A stretch of 64,000 nt of DNA from Butyricicoccus pullicaecorum DSM 23266 (GTDB lineage Bacteria; Bacillota; Clostridia; Oscillospirales; Butyricicoccaceae): assembly GCF_900167005.1 (NCBI RefSeq), contig NZ_FUXW01000010.1, forward strand, positions 1 to 64,000. The letters run 5' to 3'. Position numbers and translations under genes: made by a program. Below the pieces are notes generated by a model, which saw nothing but the letters and a program-made list of their open reading frames with translations, made no database searches and was not told the origin of the DNA. Positions 33,828-42,646 of the stretch are shown piece by piece. How positions within the stretch are numbered: the stretch's first letter is position 1; every line of letters starts with the position of its first letter.

Positions 33828-35246
33828 TTACAGATACAGGAAAACCATACCGATGATCGCCATACAGATACACATGGGCATAGAATAGAACATCGATTTG
33901 AGCGGATCGACCTTCTTACCAAACTGCGAGGCGACAATACCGACGACAACGAAGGTAGTCAAATCCGCCGGGGGCAGGCCCTGACCAGCCGAGGCCAGAT
34001 GCGCACCGGCGACAGCGGCATGGGTCGCATCCACGCCAAAAGCAACGAGTGCCGGGCCAAAGAACGAAAAGACGACGTTCTGGCTGGTGGATTGCGAACC
34101 GGTGAGCATGCCGATGAGAATCATAGCAACTGCGCCGCCGATCTTGAGGACGTTGCTGTCCAGACTCTGCGCAAACTCGGACACGGCATCCACCGAACCG
34201 GCTACATAAAAACTGCCCAGCATGAACGCGCAGCAGATTTGCAGCACGACGGTCATTTTGACCTTGGAAAAGCTCTCGCGGACGATGTTTCCGGCGTTCT
34301 TATGGACGGCCGGGAAGAAGAACGAGACGCCAATCGCGCACAGGATGGACAGCACGATACCGTTGGTCAGGCCGTTTAAGACGGTTGTACCAGCCAGCAG
34401 GTCGTACAAGCTGGTCGTCACGCCGTCGGCGCTCGTATAACTCAGATTCTTGAGCAGGGTGGGGCCGAGGTCGAACGACAGGTAGGGGATGGGCACGGTG
34501 CGCAGCAGGACGACCGCAATTAGGAACATCAGCGGAATGAGCGACTTCCAATTGTGGCGCAAAATCTGGCCTGCGGTCTGGTCGGTGAACTTGAGTACGA
34601 CCGTATCGTTTGCACCCGGCACGTTATCCTTGTGGATGAGGAAGAACGCGCAGTAGATGGCGACCACGACAAAGATGATGGACACGGTCACATAGCCGAT
34701 GTTGATAACCGGGTCGGGCTCGGTACCCACAAGCGAGGAGGCCAGCGCAATCGCCTGGGTCATCGGGGGCATGATCGAGCCGACACACGCGCCCATGACG
34801 ATGATGGCGCTGATCTTCTCGTAAGACAGGTTCATGGAAACCAGAATGCCGATGGTCAGCATACCGATGACCGTGGAAGCCGCAATCGCGTCGCCCAGCA
34901 GCGAACCGGCAATGGTGAGCGCAAGCAGAATGCACACAATCAAGATGCGCGGATGCCTGCCGAATTTGGCGGTCATTGCACCGATGATGGTGTCGATCGT
35001 ACCAAGGCGCATGGAAATTTCCGCGAACAGGCTGCCCGAAATGGACAGGGCGATAATCCACGCCAGACGGTTCAGACCATCAAACCAGGCGGCAATCCAG
35101 GTCTCGGGGCTGTAAATACCCGCGAGCAGCAGGGTGAGCGCACCGGTGATGACCAGCGCTGCATTGATCTTACCGCCGATGAGCGGAATCTTCTTGCACA
35201 GCACGAGGATGAGCAGGACGGCCATGGGGACAGCGACTTTGAGCAT
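33828..35246 (-). CDS. TRAP/DctM-like large permease
   Basis: About 472 residues, almost wholly hydrophobic with roughly 12 membrane segments. Segments such as GSLLGDAIAASTVIGMLTIG and MGACVGSIMPPMTQAIALASS are reminiscent of the DctM large subunit of TRAP transporters and related ion-transporter superfamily carriers. No DctP binding protein or DctQ subunit lies beside it, so it may be a single-component relative. The start at 35246 follows GGGAGGG. It follows the amino-acid dehydrogenase operon with its own promoter and leader hairpins, suggesting it imports that enzyme's substrate. Its exact family is uncertain. Confidence 0.6.
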   Translation of the reverse strand: MLKVAVPMAVLLILVLCKKIPLIGGKINAALVITGALTLLLAGIYSPETWIAAWFDGLNRLAWIIALSISGSLFAEISMRLGTIDTIIGAMTAKFGRHPRILIVCILLALTIAGSLLGDAIAASTVIGMLTIGILVSMNLSYEKISAIIVMGACVGSIMPPMTQAIALASSLVGTEPDPVINIGYVTVSIIFVVVAIYCAFFLIHKDNVPGANDTVVLKFTDQTAGQILRHNWKSLIPLMFLIAVVLLRTVPIPYLSFDLGPTLLKNLSYTSADGVTTSLYDLLAGTTVLNGLTNGIVLSILCAIGVSFFFPAVHKNAGNIVRESFSKVKMTVVLQICCAFMLGSFYVAGSVDAVSEFAQSLDSNVLKIGGAVAMILIGMLTGSQSTSQNVVFSFFGPALVAFGVDATHAAVAGAHLASAGQGLPPADLTTFVVVGIVASQFGKKVDPLKSMFYSMPMCICMAIIGMVFLYL

Positions 35247-35271
35247 GCTTAATTTCCCTCCCGAATCACAG

Positions 35272-35406
35272 TGTACAGACCGGGCGCAGTCTGTACCCCC
35301 GGTTGCCTGACTTGCACAAGCCATACAAAGAAAGGCGTCTGTAATCGCAGACGCCTTGTAGCTTTTGCATAAGTTTAGTATATCTGTTCGGGGGGTATTT
35401 CGTCAA
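35272..35406 (-). promoter_or_regulatory. Promoter and hairpin leader (possible attenuator) of the permease gene
   Basis: On the minus strand: TTGACG (35406-35401), an 18-bp spacer and TATACT (35382-35377). A strong GGCGTCTG/CAGACGCC hairpin ending in TTTCTTTG (35361-35327) follows almost at once, and then a GTACAGAC/GTCTGTAC hairpin (35295-35272). The first could terminate the upstream operon, attenuate this transcript, or both. Confidence 0.55.
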
Positions 35407-35430
35407 GACCCCAATCAGACTTAGACTGCA

Positions 35431-36600
35431 TCAAGCCTTCAAAAATCGGTTGGGATCGAAGTCGGACAGGTCATAGGACGGCTTGCCGTCCACGATCCAT
35501 TCGGCAATCAGCTTGCCCGTGATCGGAGACAGCGCGATGCCGTCGCCCTCGTGTCCGGCTGCCATGTAGAACCCGGGCAGCGCGTGCACCGGTCCGAGCA
35601 GCGGCAGGCCATCCGGGGTGTAGGGTCGCAGACCGGAGAAGCACCGGATGATGCTGACATCCCGCAGCGCCGGGAAAAAGCGCAGCGCTCGGCGCAGCAT
35701 GACCTCGATGGCCTCAAAGGTGTTGTCTACATCGTACCCGGCAAACTCACGTGTGCCGCCGATAATCAGGCCGCCGTCCTCGGTCTGCTCGATGGACAGC
35801 GACGCGCCCAGGCGGATGGCCGTCGGGTCGGTGACCGCCTCGGGCTTGAACTTGACCACGTTGTAGCGCGCGCACTGCACGGTGGCGGTCATAAACGGGC
35901 CGATGGGCTCGGTCACGATGAGCTGTCCCTTACGCGGGGTGATGGGCAAGTCCAGACCGGCAAGCGTGGCGATCTTTCCCGCCCACGCGCCGCCTGCGTT
36001 GACCACCACATCGGCTGCAAAATCGCCCTTGTCGGTGTGCACGCCGGTGACTCGTCCGTTTTCGATCGCAAACCCAGTCACGGTGGTCTCGGTCAAAAAC
36101 TGCGCACCCAGACGACGCGCCGCATTTGCATATCCCATGGTCAGCCGGAGCGGATTGACCTTGCCGCCCGTGGGCGAGTACAGCGCACCGTAAATATCCC
36201 GGCTGAGCTGGGGCTCAAGCGCGCACGCCTCGTCAGCCGAAATCATGCGGATGTCCACACCGCTCTCGCGCTGCTTTTCCACGATCTCAGACAGGATGTC
36301 CCACTGCATTTTATCCTCGACCGGCTGCAAGCCGCCGCAGCGCAGACCGTACTCAATATCCTGCCCGAGCTGCTCGCCCAGCGTCTCAAACATGGCGATC
36401 GACTGGACGGCAAGATCCATCTGCGGGCCGGGTTTTTTGGTGTGGTAGCCGACCACGCCGTCGGTCGCACCGGCCGCGCCGCTTGCCACGTCACGCCGCT
36501 CGATGACCAGTACGCGTTTATTTTTCTTTGCCAGCTGCCATGCCACCGAACAGCCCATGATGCCGCCGCCGACTACGATCACGTCATAGGTTTCACGCAT
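35431..36600 (-). CDS. FAD-dependent amino acid dehydrogenase subunit (DAO family)
   Basis: 389 residues. The N-terminal dinucleotide-binding motif DVIVVGGGIMGCSVAWQLAKK is followed by the DAO fold; the C-terminal GLRPYTPDGLPLLGP and AAGHEGDGIALSP segments are typical of glycine/sarcosine/D-amino-acid oxidases and the beta subunits of hydroxyproline, proline or opine dehydrogenases. The start at 36600 follows GGAGGGG and overlaps the preceding BFD-like gene by 8 bp. Within the five-gene operon it should be the substrate-oxidising flavoprotein that passes electrons to the partner iron-sulfur subunits. Confidence 0.88.
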   Translation of the reverse strand: MRETYDVIVVGGGIMGCSVAWQLAKKNKRVLVIERRDVASGAAGATDGVVGYHTKKPGPQMDLAVQSIAMFETLGEQLGQDIEYGLRCGGLQPVEDKMQWDILSEIVEKQRESGVDIRMISADEACALEPQLSRDIYGALYSPTGGKVNPLRLTMGYANAARRLGAQFLTETTVTGFAIENGRVTGVHTDKGDFAADVVVNAGGAWAGKIATLAGLDLPITPRKGQLIVTEPIGPFMTATVQCARYNVVKFKPEAVTDPTAIRLGASLSIEQTEDGGLIIGGTREFAGYDVDNTFEAIEVMLRRALRFFPALRDVSIIRCFSGLRPYTPDGLPLLGPVHALPGFYMAAGHEGDGIALSPITGKLIAEWIVDGKPSYDLSDFDPNRFLKA

Positions 36601-36862
36601 CGCCGTCCCCTCCAAACGTGCCGATCTTGACCGGTCTGACCGGCATGCGGCTATGCTGCGGGGTGACCTCTGCCGCGCTGCGGCCGCTCTCGCGGGCTAC
36701 AATGCGTTCTACCAGCCTTCCGCATGTCTTTCCCTGGCAGAGCCCCATACAGGCCCTTGTGCGGCGTTTGACGCCGTCTACGGTGGTTGCGCCTTCGTGC
36801 ACTGCATCTATGATTTCCTGCTCGGTCACTTCCTGACACCGGCAGATGATAATGTCTTCCAT
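36593..36862 (-). CDS. BFD-like [2Fe-2S] protein
   Basis: 89 residues. The cysteine pattern CRCQEVTEQE...CMGLCQGKTC (CxC then CxxxxC-type) is that of bacterioferritin-associated ferredoxin-like domains, which bind a [2Fe-2S] cluster. In related multi-subunit dehydrogenases such as HcnB or the hydroxyproline dehydrogenase this domain is fused to the alpha flavoprotein; here it is a separate gene. It overlaps the DAO subunit gene and follows the 4Fe-4S gene by 12 bp. Confidence 0.9.
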   Translation of the reverse strand: MEDIIICRCQEVTEQEIIDAVHEGATTVDGVKRRTRACMGLCQGKTCGRLVERIVARESGRSAAEVTPQHSRMPVRPVKIGTFGGDGDA

Positions 36863-36874
36863 CGTTTCGCCTCC

Positions 36875-37438
36875 TCAGTCCCGGCGCGGCAGCCGCTTCA
36901 TGCTGCGCACCGTGTCGATGTATTCGTGCGGGATGGCCATGCAGATGACCGCCGTGCCCGCATACGAGGCCGGTCTGAGCACGCGCACGATGCGTCCCTT
37001 ACACACCACCTGACCGGCGCGGTCGACCGCGTCCACCTGATCGCCCACCGCGGGCAGCGGCAGGTACTCAAACGGGAAATCAATGGTCGCCTCGGTGTCC
37101 GAGTACGAGCGGTCCAAGATGGTGATGGCCAGACCCGGACAGCCAGCCACGCACAGCCCACAGCCCACGCACTTATCCTCGTGCAGGCGGGGCAGGTTGG
37201 TGATCTGCTCGCCAATTGTGATGGCACCGAACTTGCACAGTCCTTCACACGGATTGCACGGAATCTCCTGCACGCACTCGATGCAGGCCACGCGTCCGAG
37301 CTTGACGCGGGTTTCGGTCGGTACACCCGGACAGCGCGACAGCTCATCCTGCGACGGTACGCCGGTGTACTGCACGCCCGGGTTGATATCTTCTTTCTGC
37401 AAATTATCTCGGCTCAATTTGTTCGGGTCACCCCACAT
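36875..37438 (-). CDS. 4Fe-4S dicluster-type ferredoxin subunit
   Basis: 187 residues. Two cysteine clusters are clear: CIECVQEIPCNPCEGLCKFG and the classic CVGCGLCVAGCPG, indicating two [4Fe-4S] centres. A C-terminal small domain follows (FEYLPLPAVGDQVDAVDRAGQVVCKGRIVRV). The start at 37438 follows AAGGAGGG, 8 bp inside the preceding gene. It probably relays electrons from the flavoproteins to an anaerobic acceptor, a feature absent from the aerobic versions of this complex. Confidence 0.88.
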   Translation of the reverse strand: MWGDPNKLSRDNLQKEDINPGVQYTGVPSQDELSRCPGVPTETRVKLGRVACIECVQEIPCNPCEGLCKFGAITIGEQITNLPRLHEDKCVGCGLCVAGCPGLAITILDRSYSDTEATIDFPFEYLPLPAVGDQVDAVDRAGQVVCKGRIVRVLRPASYAGTAVICMAIPHEYIDTVRSMKRLPRRD

Positions 37439-38549
37439 GATCGTTCCCTCCTTGTTCGGCCTGCATGGCGTCAAGCTGCTGCTGCTTGGCCGTGCGGCGG
37501 CGCTCGCCGAACAGACCGGCGCGCAGCGCATCCAGACGCGCGTTGATCTCGGCCTTTTTGTCTGCCGCCTGCTCATCGGTCAAAAGGCCCAGCGCGTGCG
37601 CAGCGCACACACCCGCCAGATTGCCCTCTTCCATCGCAGAGGACGCTTCCTCAACGCCGGTCACGTCACCCGCGACGTACAGACCGGGGACAGTGGTCTC
37701 CATGTTGCCGTCGTGCATGGGCACATGGCCGCCAAACGCCGGGATAAAGCAGAACTTACAGCCGGCCATCCAGACCAGCTCGGTCATGGGGTTGAGTCCG
37801 ACCGCAAGACACACGGTATCGGCCTCTAAAACACGCTCGGTGCCCGGGATGGGGTTAAACTGCTTGTCTACCTGCGCAATCTCCACGCGCTCAACCTGAC
37901 CGTCACCGGTCACGCGCGTGATGGTGTGGCCGACCAGAATGGGCACGCCTGCGCGGCGCAGCTTGCCCGCGTGCACGGCGTAGCCGCCGATTTCGGGCGC
38001 GGCCTCGACCAGCGCGACCACATCGGCACCCGCCTGCATGAGCTGGTAGGACACGATCAAGCCGACGTTGCCCGAACCCAGCATGACCACACGCTTACCG
38101 GGCAGCACGCGATTGACGTTGACCATGGTCTGCGCAGCGCCCGCGCCCATGACACCGGGCAGCGTGGAGCCCGGAAAGGCCATGTAGTTTTCTTTTGCAC
38201 CGGTGGCCACGATGACCTTTTTGGCGCGCACGACATAGTGCGCACCGTCGTGAATGACACCGAGCGAGCAGTCGCGCTCGATGCCGTAAACCAGCGTGTC
38301 GAGCCACACGCGCGCACCGCTCTTCTGCACGCGCTCGAGCAGCTCCTGTCCGATCTGGAAGCCGCGTGTGCCTGCCTGATGGGCGCGCGAACCGAAAAAT
38401 TTATGAATCTGCTTGAAGAGCTGACCGCCCGGCAGATGGTTTTCGTCGATCACCAGCACGTCTGCGCCCGCGCTGGCCGCCTGATAGGCCGCCGACAGGC
38501 CGGCAGAACCCGCGCCGATGACCGCGATATCGGTTGTGATCTCTCTCAT
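37428..38549 (-). CDS. Pyridine nucleotide-disulfide-type FAD oxidoreductase subunit
   Basis: 373 residues. The FAD motif DIAVIGAGSAGLSAAYQAASAG is at the N-terminus, a second dinucleotide motif (KRVVMLGSGNVGLIVSYQL) is in the middle, and the FAD-closing GLYVAGDVTGVEEASSAMEEG near the C-terminus. It resembles the alpha subunit (HcnB/OoxA-like) of hydrogen-cyanide synthase, opine, sarcosine and hydroxyproline dehydrogenases, without their C-terminal BFD domain, which is a separate gene here. The start follows GAGGAGG. It overlaps both neighbours, so the complex is made in step. Confidence 0.9.
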   Translation of the reverse strand: MREITTDIAVIGAGSAGLSAAYQAASAGADVLVIDENHLPGGQLFKQIHKFFGSRAHQAGTRGFQIGQELLERVQKSGARVWLDTLVYGIERDCSLGVIHDGAHYVVRAKKVIVATGAKENYMAFPGSTLPGVMGAGAAQTMVNVNRVLPGKRVVMLGSGNVGLIVSYQLMQAGADVVALVEAAPEIGGYAVHAGKLRRAGVPILVGHTITRVTGDGQVERVEIAQVDKQFNPIPGTERVLEADTVCLAVGLNPMTELVWMAGCKFCFIPAFGGHVPMHDGNMETTVPGLYVAGDVTGVEEASSAMEEGNLAGVCAAHALGLLTDEQAADKKAEINARLDALRAGLFGERRRTAKQQQLDAMQAEQGGNDHVG

Positions 38550-38872
38550 GCCTTGTCCTCCTCGGTGCGCATGGCGGCAAGACCGTGCTGGGTCTCGACC
38601 TGCATGCCGTCGCGTACCAGCGTCACGCAGGTGCGGGTGTTGGGCACGCCATCGACGATCATCATGCAGTCGGTGCACCGTCCAATCGCGCAGAAAATAC
38701 CGCGCGGCTCGTGCCGCTTAGCCGTCGTGCGAAAGGCACGGATGCCTGCGTTCATCAGGGCGGCCGCGATGGGTTCGCCCGCACGCGCCGGGATGGGCTG
38801 ACCATCAAAGTAGATGGTCACGGACTCGGCCTCGGGCAGGGCGCCTAAAATCGGGTGTTCGCTCACTCTCAT
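38546..38872 (-). CDS. [2Fe-2S] ferredoxin-like subunit (HcnA/SoxA N-terminal type)
   Basis: 108 residues. The plant-type-like [2Fe-2S] motif GIFCAIGRCTDCMMIVDGVPNTRTC is intact and preceded by PIPARAGEPIAAALMNAGIRAFRTT, matching the small gamma subunit of hydroxyproline or opine dehydrogenases. The start at 38872 follows AAGGAGA. It is the first gene of the operon and overlaps the FAD subunit by 4 bp. A TATAAT with weak -35 lies about 90 bp upstream. Confidence 0.88.
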   Translation of the reverse strand: MRVSEHPILGALPEAESVTIYFDGQPIPARAGEPIAAALMNAGIRAFRTTAKRHEPRGIFCAIGRCTDCMMIVDGVPNTRTCVTLVRDGMQVETQHGLAAMRTEEDKA

Positions 38873-39069
38873 CTGTCGCTCTCTCTCCTTTATCTGAAAC
38901 GGACGCGCATCGTCCGTTCGGTACATTTTCGCCGTCTTTTCCGGCAAATCTCTTGGAATCTCCTGTCATTATAATCCCATAACCCGGATTTTTCCAGTCT
39001 ATCAGCCTAAAATTTCTTCAAAAATATAAGCCCCTCACCCTCCCCTTCGGCCAAATCTCTCGCCCCGGC

Positions 39070-39098
39070 TTTACAACCTGCCGGAGCCTTGCTATAAT
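39070..39098 (+). promoter_or_regulatory. Promoter of the PII gene
   Basis: TTTACA at 39070-39075, 17-bp spacer and TATAAT at 39093-39098. Confidence 0.7.
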
Positions 39099-39144
39099 GG
39101 GGTCAGAATGGCCATCTAGGAAGCTGAAAAGGAGGCACAGGCCC

Positions 39145-39495
39145 ATGAAAGGACTTGTCATCTACATCCGACGGGAAAAACTGGACGCAGTATGCGCTGT
39201 CCTCAGACGGCACAACGCAGCAGGCTTCAGCGTGTCCAACGTCGAGGGCTGCGGCCGCCGTAAGCGGCAGATTGACATCGAGGACGTTGCCGCGATTCCT
39301 GCACTCGAGCCCGAACACCTGGCCGCCAAGCTGCGCGTATACACGGTCGTACCCGACGCGGTGGTCGATACGCTGGTTGACGAGATCTGCACGGCCGCTG
39401 CCACCGACCGCTTCGGCGACGGCAAAATTTTCATCGTGCCGGTCGAAGATGCCATCCGCATCCGCACCCGCGAGCGCGGCGAAACCGCTCTGTAA
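39145..39495 (+). CDS. Stand-alone PII-like signal protein
   Basis: 116 residues. The PII C-terminal signature is clear (VVPDAVVDTLVDEICTAA, then FGDGKIFIVPVEDAIRIRTRERG). The T-loop region reads EGCGRRKRQIDIEDVAAIPALE, and the conserved uridylylated Tyr of GlnB is absent, so it is unlikely to be modified by GlnD-type uridylyltransferase. It lies outside the nitrogen cluster at 50-58 kb, beside an FHA gene. It may sense ATP/ADP and 2-oxoglutarate for an unknown partner. The start follows AAAAGGAGG. Confidence 0.88.
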   Translation: MKGLVIYIRREKLDAVCAVLRRHNAAGFSVSNVEGCGRRKRQIDIEDVAAIPALEPEHLAAKLRVYTVVPDAVVDTLVDEICTAAATDRFGDGKIFIVPVEDAIRIRTRERGETAL

Positions 39496-39503
39496 AAAAA
39501 CAG

Positions 39504-39535
39504 CCCGCACCCAGGGCTCTGGGTGCGGGTCTTTT
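39504..39535 (+). terminator. Terminator after the PII gene
   Basis: CCCGCACCCAG and CTGGGTGCGGG with a 4-nt loop, followed by TCTTTT. Confidence 0.88.
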
Positions 39536-39661
39536 ATTGCTCTGACACGCAAAGCATGAATTTTTCGTGAAAATCTGTCCAGAGCCCGCGACAAAATCGG
39601 TCTTTTCCGCTATAATAGGGGACGGAAATGATTTGACACAAGGTTTGGAGGCATCAAAACT

Positions 39662-40279
39662 ATGCTGAAATTTATCATCGGCGCGCTGGTCATCGTGCTG
39701 ATTATATGGCTCATCGCGCGCCGCCGCAATCACAAGAGCAAAAAACCATTTCCGCAGCGCCTGATCGACTGGCTGCTCGCCCGCGAGCTTGCTGAGGAAA
39801 AGCCGCAAAAGCGCGCATCCCGACCGGCACAAACGGCACACCGTCCGTCGACGCCCAAGCGTATCAAACCGGACGCAGACCAGACCGCCTACATCCGACC
39901 GACCCGCAGACCGCCGCAGCCGACCGAGATCACGCTGTGCTATTCGACCGAGATCGACGGCAATGCACGATATGTACCGGTTGACCATCTGCCGCTGTGC
40001 GTGGGCGCACGCAGCGACTGCGACTGCGTGATCGACAACGACACCATCAGCCGCCAGCACTTCGAAATCTTCCGCGACGCTTACGGAGAAGTCTCGGTGC
40101 GCAACCTGTCGCGTACCAATGGCATCGTACCCATCGACGAGCGGACAGGCAATCTGGAAGAGCCCATCTTGCAGCCCGGCGTCGTCATTCCGATCGACCG
40201 CGATACCGGTACGCTGCGCTTCTGGGCGGGCGAATTGTTCTTCACCCTGCGCCTGCAAGCTGCAAATTCCTATCGCTGA
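39662..40279 (+). CDS. Membrane-anchored FHA domain protein
   Basis: 205 residues. A single N-terminal membrane helix (FIIGALVIVLIIWLIA) is followed by a basic, Pro/Arg-rich linker and a C-terminal FHA domain with GARSDCDCVIDNDTISRQHFEI and SRTNGI, carrying the phosphothreonine-binding residues. It probably docks a phosphorylated partner at the membrane; no Ser/Thr kinase is in the window. A TATAAT at 39611-39616 has no good -35. A terminator shared with the convergent primase gene follows. Confidence 0.85.
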   Translation: MLKFIIGALVIVLIIWLIARRRNHKSKKPFPQRLIDWLLARELAEEKPQKRASRPAQTAHRPSTPKRIKPDADQTAYIRPTRRPPQPTEITLCYSTEIDGNARYVPVDHLPLCVGARSDCDCVIDNDTISRQHFEIFRDAYGEVSVRNLSRTNGIVPIDERTGNLEEPILQPGVVIPIDRDTGTLRFWAGELFFTLRLQAANSYR

Positions 40280-40284
40280 ATACG

Positions 40285-40320
40285 AAACCCCCGAGCCAAA
40301 ACACCGGCTTGGGGGTTTTT
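40285..40320. terminator. Terminator between FHA and primase-helicase genes
   Basis: AAACCCCC.AGCC and GGCT.GGGGGTTTTT pair around a short loop, serving convergent genes. Confidence 0.85.
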
Positions 40321-42103
40321 AAATGCGTTTGCGCTTGACCGTCGTGGCCTCGGCAAAATAGTCGTGTGCAGCATAATAGTCCAGTCCAACCGTGAACAGG
40401 CCGCCGTGCCGTGCCTTGACACAGCAGAAATCCAGCTTGCGCACCGCCTGTTCTCTGGCATGGGCGAGCGCTGCCTGCTTTTCGGCCAGCTGACCATCTT
40501 TCTGGAACACCGACGAAGACAAGATCGAGTAACTCAGTCCCCAAAGACCGTCGGCATAATACTCCACGTTGCCCGACTCCTTGAACGACTCAAAAGTCAC
40601 CGGTAGCAAATAAGACGAACGGTTAAAGCTGGAAACCAAGATCAAAATGACTTCCAGACCGGCCGTCGCCTGCGATAAAATTTGCAGCGCCCGGTCGTTA
40701 TTCAGACGCGGATCGCTGCCCATACCCGGGATGAATTGCAGGTAATCGATCACGACCACCGGGTGTTCGCGGTCGGCTGCAAACTGCCGGATACGCTCAC
40801 CCAGCTGCTCGGCGGTGTCCCGCACTTTGAGCACACACAAATCGAGCATTTTCTGCTCATACACCTGCGCCATCTGCCGCACGCGGTCATCACAAAAACC
40901 GTGTACCAAATCCCGCGAGACAAAAGGCTTTTGCTGCGTGCGATAAGACATCCGCGCAAGCGCCTTGCAGGTAAACTCAAACGGCGACTGCTCGTAGGAC
41001 AAAAACAACACCGAACCGCCCTGTTCGGCCAAATGCACAGCCATCTGTCCCAAAAAAGTCGTCTTACCCACCGAAGGCACACCACCCAGAATGTACAATC
41101 CGGGTGTCAATCCGCCCAGCTGCCGGTCGATGCCGTCCCAGCCGGTCAGACAACCCGAACGATCAGCACGCGCCGACAAGTCAGTAAAAAACTGACGGCT
41201 GAGATATTGCTGAAAAGTCAGAAACGGCGACAAATCCGCACTGCCCGACAGAGCCTGCTGCACTGCCTGTTTCAGCCCTTCCGGGTCATGCATCAAGCGC
41301 TCATTTGGGTCTTTGTACGCGCCGGACAGGTCGACAATCCGCGCTTTGCCACCCATCTCGGCATATTCTTCGCAAAATCGCTTGGCAGCCTGCTCGCCGC
41401 GCTCATCGTGATCGAATGCCACCAGAAAAGTCGGTCGACGCTCACCCAATGCGTCGAGCACCTGCCGATATCCCACACCGTTGCAGGGGATGGCTTTGCC
41501 GCCGCACTGATACACCGACAGTGCACAGATGTAAGCTTCAACCAGAAAAACCGACTCGCTGCTGTCCAGCCACTCGGGAAAACAGACCGGTTCGGTCAGT
41601 CCCGACGGCTTGCGAAAAGTCTTGCTCTCGATCGACCGATAAGCCATGTACTGCCCCTGATGGTACGGCAGCGCAACCGCTCGACCCAGCTTGCCGTCCA
41701 TCGTCTCGAAGGCCCCGGCCCACTTAAGCGTATCCTCCGACAATCCACGAGATTGCAGATATGGTGAAAAGCCTACTTTTTGTGATACGCGGAAATTTTG
41801 CACCCGGCAATCGGGATAAAGCGAGAGCAAACGGTCAATACTGTCTGCGTCCTCGGTAAGTCCCCAGTGCAACTTTGCCACCGTGAGCAGATCGGCGGTA
41901 AAGCCACAGGAAAAACATTTGACGCATTGACCGGCTTCGTAGTACGACATGGACGGATGCCGGTCCTGATGTTGGGGGGATAAGCAATGAAATTTCCTGT
42001 GCGGCGAGATGCCCATTTCTCGCGACAGGAAATCGGGCAGATGTTCTTTCAACCGGGTCAGATCGGCGCCAAACCTTTCCCGGACGTATGTCGTGTAATC
42101 CAT
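40319..42103 (-). CDS. Phage/plasmid-type primase-helicase
   Basis: 594 residues. An N-terminal CHC2-like zinc-binding domain (CLSPQHQDRHPS...CVKCFSCGF) is followed by a TOPRIM domain (VFLVEAYICAL with Glu, then LVAFDHDERGEQAAKRF with the DxD-like acidic pair). A C-terminal RecA/DnaB-type helicase domain has Walker A GGVPSVGKTTF and Walker B VVVIDYLQFIPG. The architecture is that of T7 gp4-like proteins, which unwind DNA and make primers. The start at 42103 follows GGGGGTGG. It lies directly downstream of the iteron origin and on the same strand as rep. Confidence 0.9.
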   Translation of the reverse strand: MDYTTYVRERFGADLTRLKEHLPDFLSREMGISPHRKFHCLSPQHQDRHPSMSYYEAGQCVKCFSCGFTADLLTVAKLHWGLTEDADSIDRLLSLYPDCRVQNFRVSQKVGFSPYLQSRGLSEDTLKWAGAFETMDGKLGRAVALPYHQGQYMAYRSIESKTFRKPSGLTEPVCFPEWLDSSESVFLVEAYICALSVYQCGGKAIPCNGVGYRQVLDALGERRPTFLVAFDHDERGEQAAKRFCEEYAEMGGKARIVDLSGAYKDPNERLMHDPEGLKQAVQQALSGSADLSPFLTFQQYLSRQFFTDLSARADRSGCLTGWDGIDRQLGGLTPGLYILGGVPSVGKTTFLGQMAVHLAEQGGSVLFLSYEQSPFEFTCKALARMSYRTQQKPFVSRDLVHGFCDDRVRQMAQVYEQKMLDLCVLKVRDTAEQLGERIRQFAADREHPVVVIDYLQFIPGMGSDPRLNNDRALQILSQATAGLEVILILVSSFNRSSYLLPVTFESFKESGNVEYYADGLWGLSYSILSSSVFQKDGQLAEKQAALAHAREQAVRKLDFCCVKARHGGLFTVGLDYYAAHDYFAEATTVKRKRI

Positions 42104-42262
42104 GCTGCCCACCCCCTTTTTCACCGCTGTAAGCATATCAGACCCTTGAATGTTTTGTCAAATATGGCGGTTTTTGCAATTTTTAAGGCGTATAAATCCG
42201 GAAAATTTGCATATATACGCTATTTTTATAACTTATACTGGGTTTTTTATTTTTCCGGATAC

Positions 42263-42341
42263 CATTACTTTTACCTAGTGACCCATCAGAATTACCTAGT
42301 CGGCATCAAAATTACCTAGTCACCCATCAAAAATACCTAGT
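42263..42341 (+). repeat. Iteron cluster 1 (four direct 17-bp repeats)
   Basis: Four copies of consensus CATCAAAAATACCTAGT start at 42263, 42284, 42304 and 42325, about 20-21 bp apart, or two helical turns. The first three vary within the A-rich middle; TACCTAGT is invariant. Confidence 0.92.
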
Positions 42342-42370
42342 TCCCCTTTTTCGTCCCTTTTTAGCCTTAT

Positions 42371-42400
42371 ATTACTTATAAAGACTTATAAAGACTTATA
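42371..42400 (+). repeat. AT-rich 10-bp tandem repeats (likely unwinding element)
   Basis: ATTACTTATA, AAGACTTATA and AAGACTTATA run head to tail between the two iteron clusters. This is the usual place and composition for a DNA-unwinding element. Confidence 0.75.
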
Positions 42401-42522
42401 CGTTTTTTTCCGGTTTTCAAAATTGGCAGATTTGAGAACTTATGCTTTGGGATAGTTTGGTAATATCGTATTTTTATGGGGCTTCTCTGAATTATTTTGG
42501 AGGGTAAATTTTTGGCCTTTGG

Positions 42523-42604
42523 CATCACTTTTACCTAGTTATACCATCAAAAATACCTAGTCCACCCATCAAAAATACCTAGTTCGGCATCAAAATTACC
42601 TAGT
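42523..42604 (+). repeat. Iteron cluster 2 (four direct 17-bp repeats)
   Basis: Further copies of the same iteron start at 42523, 42545, 42567 and 42588, spaced 21-22 bp apart. Confidence 0.92.
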
Positions 42605-42646
42605 TCAACTGCTCTAAAAGTTTGTTCTTTTGAGAGAATTCGGGGG

